6,206 nt of DNA, taken from Chitinophagales bacterium. Lineage in GTDB: Bacteria; Bacteroidota; Bacteroidia; Chitinophagales; Saprospiraceae. The position numbers and the translations under genes are program-made. The DNA lies in NCBI GenBank assembly GCA_013297575.1, contig JAAFHO010000357.1:1-6206 (forward strand), written 5' to 3'. The notes under the pieces were generated by a model that worked only from the letters and a program-made list of their open reading frames with translations, searched no databases and was not told the origin of the DNA. Positions within the stretch are counted from its first letter, which is position 1. Each line of letters starts with the position of its first letter. Positions 1 to 4,400 of the stretch are shown here, piece after piece.

Positions 1-44
1 TGTGGTTGGTGATTGATCCTACGGAAAAGGTGGGATAGGGTAAA
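1..44. other. 3' flank of the acyltransferase gene, nothing recognised
   Basis: This short stretch lies downstream of the minus-strand acyltransferase stop codon. Read on the minus strand it has no start codon and no GC-rich hairpin followed by a T run, so I see neither a terminator nor a following gene before the window edge. Confidence 0.5.
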
Positions 45-1073
45 TTAACCTAGTTTGAGCCACGTCACCGCTTTTCCAAAGCCCCAACCGGTCCAACATG
101 CCAATACAACAAATACTGGAATCCAAAACAATCCCATTTGTGTGCCAACTTTTGATAAGCATAATATAAACAAATTGAGTACCAGAATATGTATCAAATA
201 AATACCAAACGAGTACTCCCCTACCCAAAGAAAAAACCGATTTGCCGGTGTAAAATAGCGTTGGCAAAAAAAGTAAATTCCGATGCTCAACATACCATAT
301 CCAGCCAGCGCAGGTATATCATTAAAAACCGGACCGAATTTGCCTGTTTTTAGAATCATGGCAATCATAATAGTGGCACCAACAATACCGCCAAATATCC
401 ATTTATACCATTGATTGGGTTGCCAATATTGATCGCGTATTTTACCCAAAAATGTAGTGACGCGGGATTGAGGTATTGTTTTGGCCAATGCCATGCCTAA
501 GGCAAATTCCCACAAAAACTGCAAAAAACAAGAGTTCCATGTTCGTATGCCGCCTTTGTCCAAATAGAAAACAACGATCCACCAACTAACAGAACTAGCG
601 AGGCATAACAAACAGAATATCAATGGGTTATTTAATTTTGAATATAATTTTTGCAGTAGCGGAAATACCAAATAAAACTGAATAATCGCACTTATAAACC
701 AATAATGCCCTCCAAAACTTTCTATATATTTGGGGAAGAACATTTGCCAACCACCTACACCGGCCCACCATGCCGCCCAACGATCTGGGAATAAATGGAG
801 GGTAATTGCCGCCGCCAAACTGAGTGTTAAGGCCAATACGTAAGGTATCCAAACCTTGAGTAATCGGCGTTGATAAAAACCTACAATACTATCGGTTGAC
901 TTGGATAAGGCCAACCCAAAACCAGAAAGTAAAAAGAATAAATGTACACCAGTACCTCCAAAGACAATGGCTTTTTGCAGTATTTCGGGCAATGCCAATC
1001 GTTGCAAGACATGGAAAAGCATGATTGTGAAAATGGCATAACCTTTGGCGAATTGTATATATTCGTAACGCAT
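45..1073 (-). CDS. Acyltransferase family 3 integral membrane protein (OafA/YrhL-like)
   Basis: This is a complete 342-residue polytopic membrane protein of the Acyl_transf_3 family. Such proteins sit in the cytoplasmic membrane and move acyl groups, often acetyl, onto cell-envelope or exported glycans. Family hallmarks are visible in order: a first hydrophobic helix ending in a His at 21 (IMLFH), the likely catalytic His; GGTGVHLFFLLSGF at 39-52, the usual G-x-x-G-V-x-x-F-F-x-x-S-G-F block; an Arg pair at 69-70 leading to WIPY at 75-78; HYWFISAIIQFYLVFP at 123-138; and a late helix with SFGIYLIH at 288-295. About ten membrane segments are apparent. Length and N-terminus fit the family, so the ATG at 1073 is taken as the start. 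No Shine-Dalgarno sequence precedes it, as is usual in Bacteroidota. There is no C-terminal SGNH domain. The substrate cannot be read from sequence: O-antigen, capsule, exopolysaccharide or a secondary-metabolite sugar are all possible. The gene stands alone in the window and diverges from the giant protein gene. Confidence 0.9.
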   Translation of the reverse strand: MRYEYIQFAKGYAIFTIMLFHVLQRLALPEILQKAIVFGGTGVHLFFLLSGFGLALSKSTDSIVGFYQRRLLKVWIPYVLALTLSLAAAITLHLFPDRWAAWWAGVGGWQMFFPKYIESFGGHYWFISAIIQFYLVFPLLQKLYSKLNNPLIFCLLCLASSVSWWIVVFYLDKGGIRTWNSCFLQFLWEFALGMALAKTIPQSRVTTFLGKIRDQYWQPNQWYKWIFGGIVGATIMIAMILKTGKFGPVFNDIPALAGYGMLSIGIYFFCQRYFTPANRFFLWVGEYSFGIYLIHILVLNLFILCLSKVGTQMGLFWIPVFVVLACWTGWGFGKAVTWLKLG

Positions 1074-1100
1074 GGAGGCAAGTAATTTCAGTTTAAAAAT

Positions 1101-1133
1101 TTTGCCAAAAGTATATAATCTTAGTTAGTTTTG
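1101..1133 (+). promoter_or_regulatory. Candidate Bacteroidota sigma-A promoter for the giant protein gene
   Basis: TTTG at 1101-1104 and TAGTTTTG at 1126-1133 match the Bacteroidota consensus TTTG / TAnnTTTG at both boxes, with a 21-base spacer inside the accepted range. Transcription would start near 1140 and give an untranslated leader of about 210 bases before the ATG at 1350. A weaker second -7-like site, TACTTTTA at 1230-1237 (7 of 8 matches), could give a shorter leader. Confidence 0.5.
1106..1113 (-). promoter_or_regulatory. Candidate Bacteroidota -7 element for the acyltransferase gene
   Basis: Read on the minus strand this is TACTTTTG, an exact match to the Bacteroidota sigma-A -7 consensus TAnnTTTG. 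It lies 32 bases before the acyltransferase ATG, which would give a short AT-rich leader. I found no convincing TTTG -33 box 17-23 bases upstream, so it is only half supported. It abuts the -33 box of the plus-strand promoter. Confidence 0.45.
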
Positions 1134-1349
1134 AATAAAATTTATCATTTTCATTGCTGCTGGTGGATCGTTTCAGTAATAACCGTAACGCTATAGAATT
1201 TAATTTAGAATTAACACAAAAACATTTACTACTTTTATGCCTTAATTTCCCAATAAACCCATGCCAATTCATCCTATTAACTTGCCTTTAATCCGTAATA
1301 TAGCCAATTCCCAATTGCTGCTGTACTCAACATTCTATTTCGTATTGAT
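1134..1349 (+). other. AT-rich leader region of the giant protein gene
   Basis: This is the presumed 5' leader between the candidate plus-strand promoter and the start codon. It contains the short ORF beginning at 1261 and a small 5-bp hairpin (CAATT-CCC-AATTG, 1305-1317), which is too weak to call a regulator. I recognise no riboswitch or RNA family in it. No Shine-Dalgarno sequence is seen before 1350. Confidence 0.4.
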
Positions 1350-1353
1350 ATGA
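1261..1353 (+). other. Possible 30-codon leader ORF overlapping the next start (ATGA)
   Basis: An ATG at 1261 opens a 30-codon frame that ends in TGA at 1351-1353. That stop overlaps the giant gene's ATG at 1350-1352 as ATGA, the classic arrangement for translational coupling. The predicted peptide is hydrophobic in its second half (SQLLLYSTFYFVLI) and matches no family I know. There is no ribosome-binding signal, so it may be chance. If translated, terminating ribosomes could restart on the giant gene. Confidence 0.2.
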
Positions 1354-1421
1354 GAAATTCATCTTTTACATGTTTACTTTGGCTCGCTATTTTTAGTTGC
1401 AGCCTCCACCCAGTATTTAGC
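1350..1421 (+). other. Sec signal peptide of the giant protein
   Basis: Residues 1-24 show a basic start (MRNSS), a hydrophobic core (CLLWLAIFSC) and a polar C-region ending in PVFS, followed by QCPI. Cleavage between Ser24 and Gln25 is the likely site; an exposed N-terminal Gln is common in exported Bacteroidota proteins. Cys17 lies within the hydrophobic stretch, but the flanking sequence (AIFSCSLH) is not a good lipobox, so a lipoprotein is less likely. T9SS substrates cross the inner membrane through Sec in this way. Confidence 0.85.
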
Positions 1422-4400
1422 CAATGCCCCATTACTGTGAGTGCTGGCGACGATATATATCTCTGTAGTCCACCCACGCCTACGCCCCTTGATGGCTCTA
1501 TATCAGGGGATTTTTTGAATTTCACGTGGTCTCCAACAGCTGGTTTGTCAGGAGCAAACACATTGACACCTACTGCAACTGTAACACAAACAACTAGTTA
1601 TGTATTAACTGCCAGAGCGGTAGATCTATCCACCAATTTAATCAATAATGGTGATTTTGAGGGTGGTGATGGCGGATTCACAAGTAGTTACACTCCTAGT
1701 CCGGGCAATCTCTGGCCCGAAGGCGTATATGAAGTTACGGATGACCCCCAACAATCGCACCCTAATTTCGCGTCCTGTGGTGACCACACCTCTGGAAACG
1801 GCCAAATGATGGCCGTTAATGGTAATGGTACTCCAAACCAATCTGTATGGTGTCAAACAGTAACAGTATTACCCAATACACAATATGCATTTACAGCTTG
1901 GGCTACCTCATTGGTAGCAGCAGCACCAGCTATACTTCAGTTTTCGGTCAATGGTACAAATCTCGGTACTAGTTTTGGTGTATCCCCCCAATTATGTGCT
2001 TGGCAGCCCTTTTACGCACTTTGGAACAGTGGTGGAAGTACCTCTGCATCTATATGTATTGTGAACCAAAACACCGCTTTAAGTGGCAATGATTTTGCTT
2101 TGGATGATATTGGATTTTCACCCGTTTGTACCGTTACCGATACTGTGAAGGTGCATGTTGTGAGCGTTGCAGCCGTTGCGTCACCCAATACCATTCTTAT
2201 TCCATGCGACGGTGCTCCGATCAACCTGAGTGGCGTAGGCAGCACAACTGGCACAGGTATCACTTACCAATGGGATTCACCTAGTGGCAATATTGTTTCG
2301 GGGGCTAATACACTCAATCCTGTGGTGAATCAGGCAGGTGTTTATACGCTTACCGTTACTTATAATGTTGGAAATGTGGAATGTACAAAAACGGCAACAG
2401 CAACCGTAGTTGCTAACCCAAATCCACTCGCCACTTGGATCTCGCCCCCACAACCACTCGGATGCGGAGGAAATAACACCACTTTGATCGGTAATAGTAC
2501 CCAAGCCAATGTTTCTTATAGCTGGAGTACTTTATCGGGAAATATAGTCTCGGGCAGTAACACGAAGAATTGCATTGTGAGCCTAACTGGCGAATATACC
2601 CTAGAAGTAACCAATTTGGCTACGGGTTGTACCGCTGTTACCTCTGTATTTGTTACCTCCGCCACCAATCCACCCACTTCCAATGCGGTGGCAGCAGGTA
2701 CAATAACTTGTGTCCAAAATGCCGCAACACTTTCGGGGACAGGCAGCAGTACTGGGGCAAATATCACATATACTTGGTCTGCACTTTCTGGCGGGAATTT
2801 TTCAGGCCCTATAAATACAATGAACACTACTGTAAATGGGGCTGGAACCTATGTTTTATCTGTAAAAAATACGATTAATGGTTGTGTCGCCTTAGATACC
2901 GTAGTCGTTACTGGTAATACAATAGCGCCCAGCGTGAACATAGCAGCACCACCCCAACTTACTTGTGTTGTAGATACTATCACTTTGTTAGGCACCAGTA
3001 TTCCCACTAATTTAAACTATTCATGGAGCAGTCCAAATGGTACTTTCGCCGCCCCTACTAATGCTGCGCAAACCCAAACTGCCGCTAATGGCATGTATAT
3101 TTTACAAGCTACAAACCCTATAAATGGCTGTATTTCAAAAGATACTATATTGGTTACGTCCAATTTAATAGCACCCGTTGCCGTTGCATTGCCCGCTGGT
3201 ATGATTACTTGCCAACAAAATAGTGTGGTGCTTTCAGGTGCAGGTTCGTCCTCAGGAACTAATATGAGTTTTGCGTGGAATGGCCCTGGTATTGTAACTG
3301 GTATCAATACGCTGAACCCAACAGTGAACGCTGCTGGTAATTATACTTTAATGGTGACCAATAGCACCAATGGTTGCACCCAAACCGCCACTACCAATGT
3401 ACAAGCGGATGCAAATGCCATTACAGCAGTGGCTAATGCTCCTGATACACTAGATTGCAACCTCAATAGTATGGTATTAAATGCCAATGGCTCCAGTTCC
3501 GGCACAGGATTTACTTATGCTTGGACAACCACCAATGGCCAAATTTCAGTGGGCGACAACACACCTCAGCCTACTATTAATGCACCAGGTACTTATCAGT
3601 TATTGCTCACCAATCCGGCGAGTGGCTGTACTTCAGTAGATCAGGTTATTGTGGTGCAAGATATTGCCCTACCGCCTGTTGCCATCCAAACGCCAGATAC
3701 GCTTACTTGTGCACAACCCAATATTACAGTAATTGCAACCAATAATGCATCCGGCAATTATGCCTATCAATGGTCAACAACCAATGGTACAATTATTTCG
3801 GGAGCACAAGGTTTAAACTTGAGCGTAAGCGCACCAGGCAGTTATAATTTATTGACAACCAATTTGTTAAATGGTTGTTCAATGACCAGTTCGACAGAAG
3901 TAGTGCAGGAGGCTGGACTGCCTGTGGTTCAAATACAAATACCAGACACACTCAGTTGTATATTAAAAACCTTGCCGATCAATGCCAACGCATCCAGTGC
4001 TGGTATGCAAATTACTTGGACAACAAGTAATGGTGGACAAATTCTAACTGGTCAAAATTCGCTTACACCAATGGTAGAAAAGGCTGGAACTTATACTTTA
4101 TTATTGACCAATACTAATAATGGCTGTACTGCAGCAGGTAGTGTCCAGGTGGCTTCTAACCAAATCCTTCCACCTGCCAACGCTGGAGCCGACGGACTTA
4201 TTACTTGTGCCAATCCGCAATGGAGTTTATTGGCCAACAACGCAAGTACCGCCCCCAATATCACCTATTTATGGCAAACTAGTAATGGTGTAATCAGTGG
4301 TAATCCGGCTGCTGCAACTTTGAATATTAGCAATGCTGGCACCTATTACTTGTTAGTTACCGATACCAATAATAGTTGTATTGCACGCGATACAGTGGTG

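Noticed and set aside
628..1081. Minus-strand alternative-frame ORFs within and over the acyltransferase gene
   Set aside because: They overlap a clear Acyl_transf_3 coding frame and have no recognisable features of their own.
1194..1212. Direct repeat TAGAATT at 1194-1200 and 1206-1212
   Set aside because: Seven bases in very AT-rich DNA is within chance expectation, and nothing else supports an operator.
1305..1317. Hairpin CAATT-CCC-AATTG in the leader
   Set aside because: Only five mostly A-T pairs and no T run; too weak for a terminator or attenuator.
1299..1349. N-terminal extension of the giant protein upstream of 1350
   Set aside because: The in-frame stretch after the TAA at 1296-1298 has no ATG or GTG/TTG in a likely start position, and the signal peptide begins properly at 1350.
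1277..1561. Minus-strand ORF of 94 codons opposite the start of the giant gene
   Set aside because: It lies antisense to the signal peptide and repeat 0, has no recognisable motif and runs into the intergenic region. It is best read as a shadow of the plus-strand frame.
2570..2878. Plus-strand ORF of 102 codons in another frame
   Set aside because: It is an out-of-frame reading of repeats 2-3. Its Cys/Tyr/Asn-rich product reflects the shifted repeat codons.
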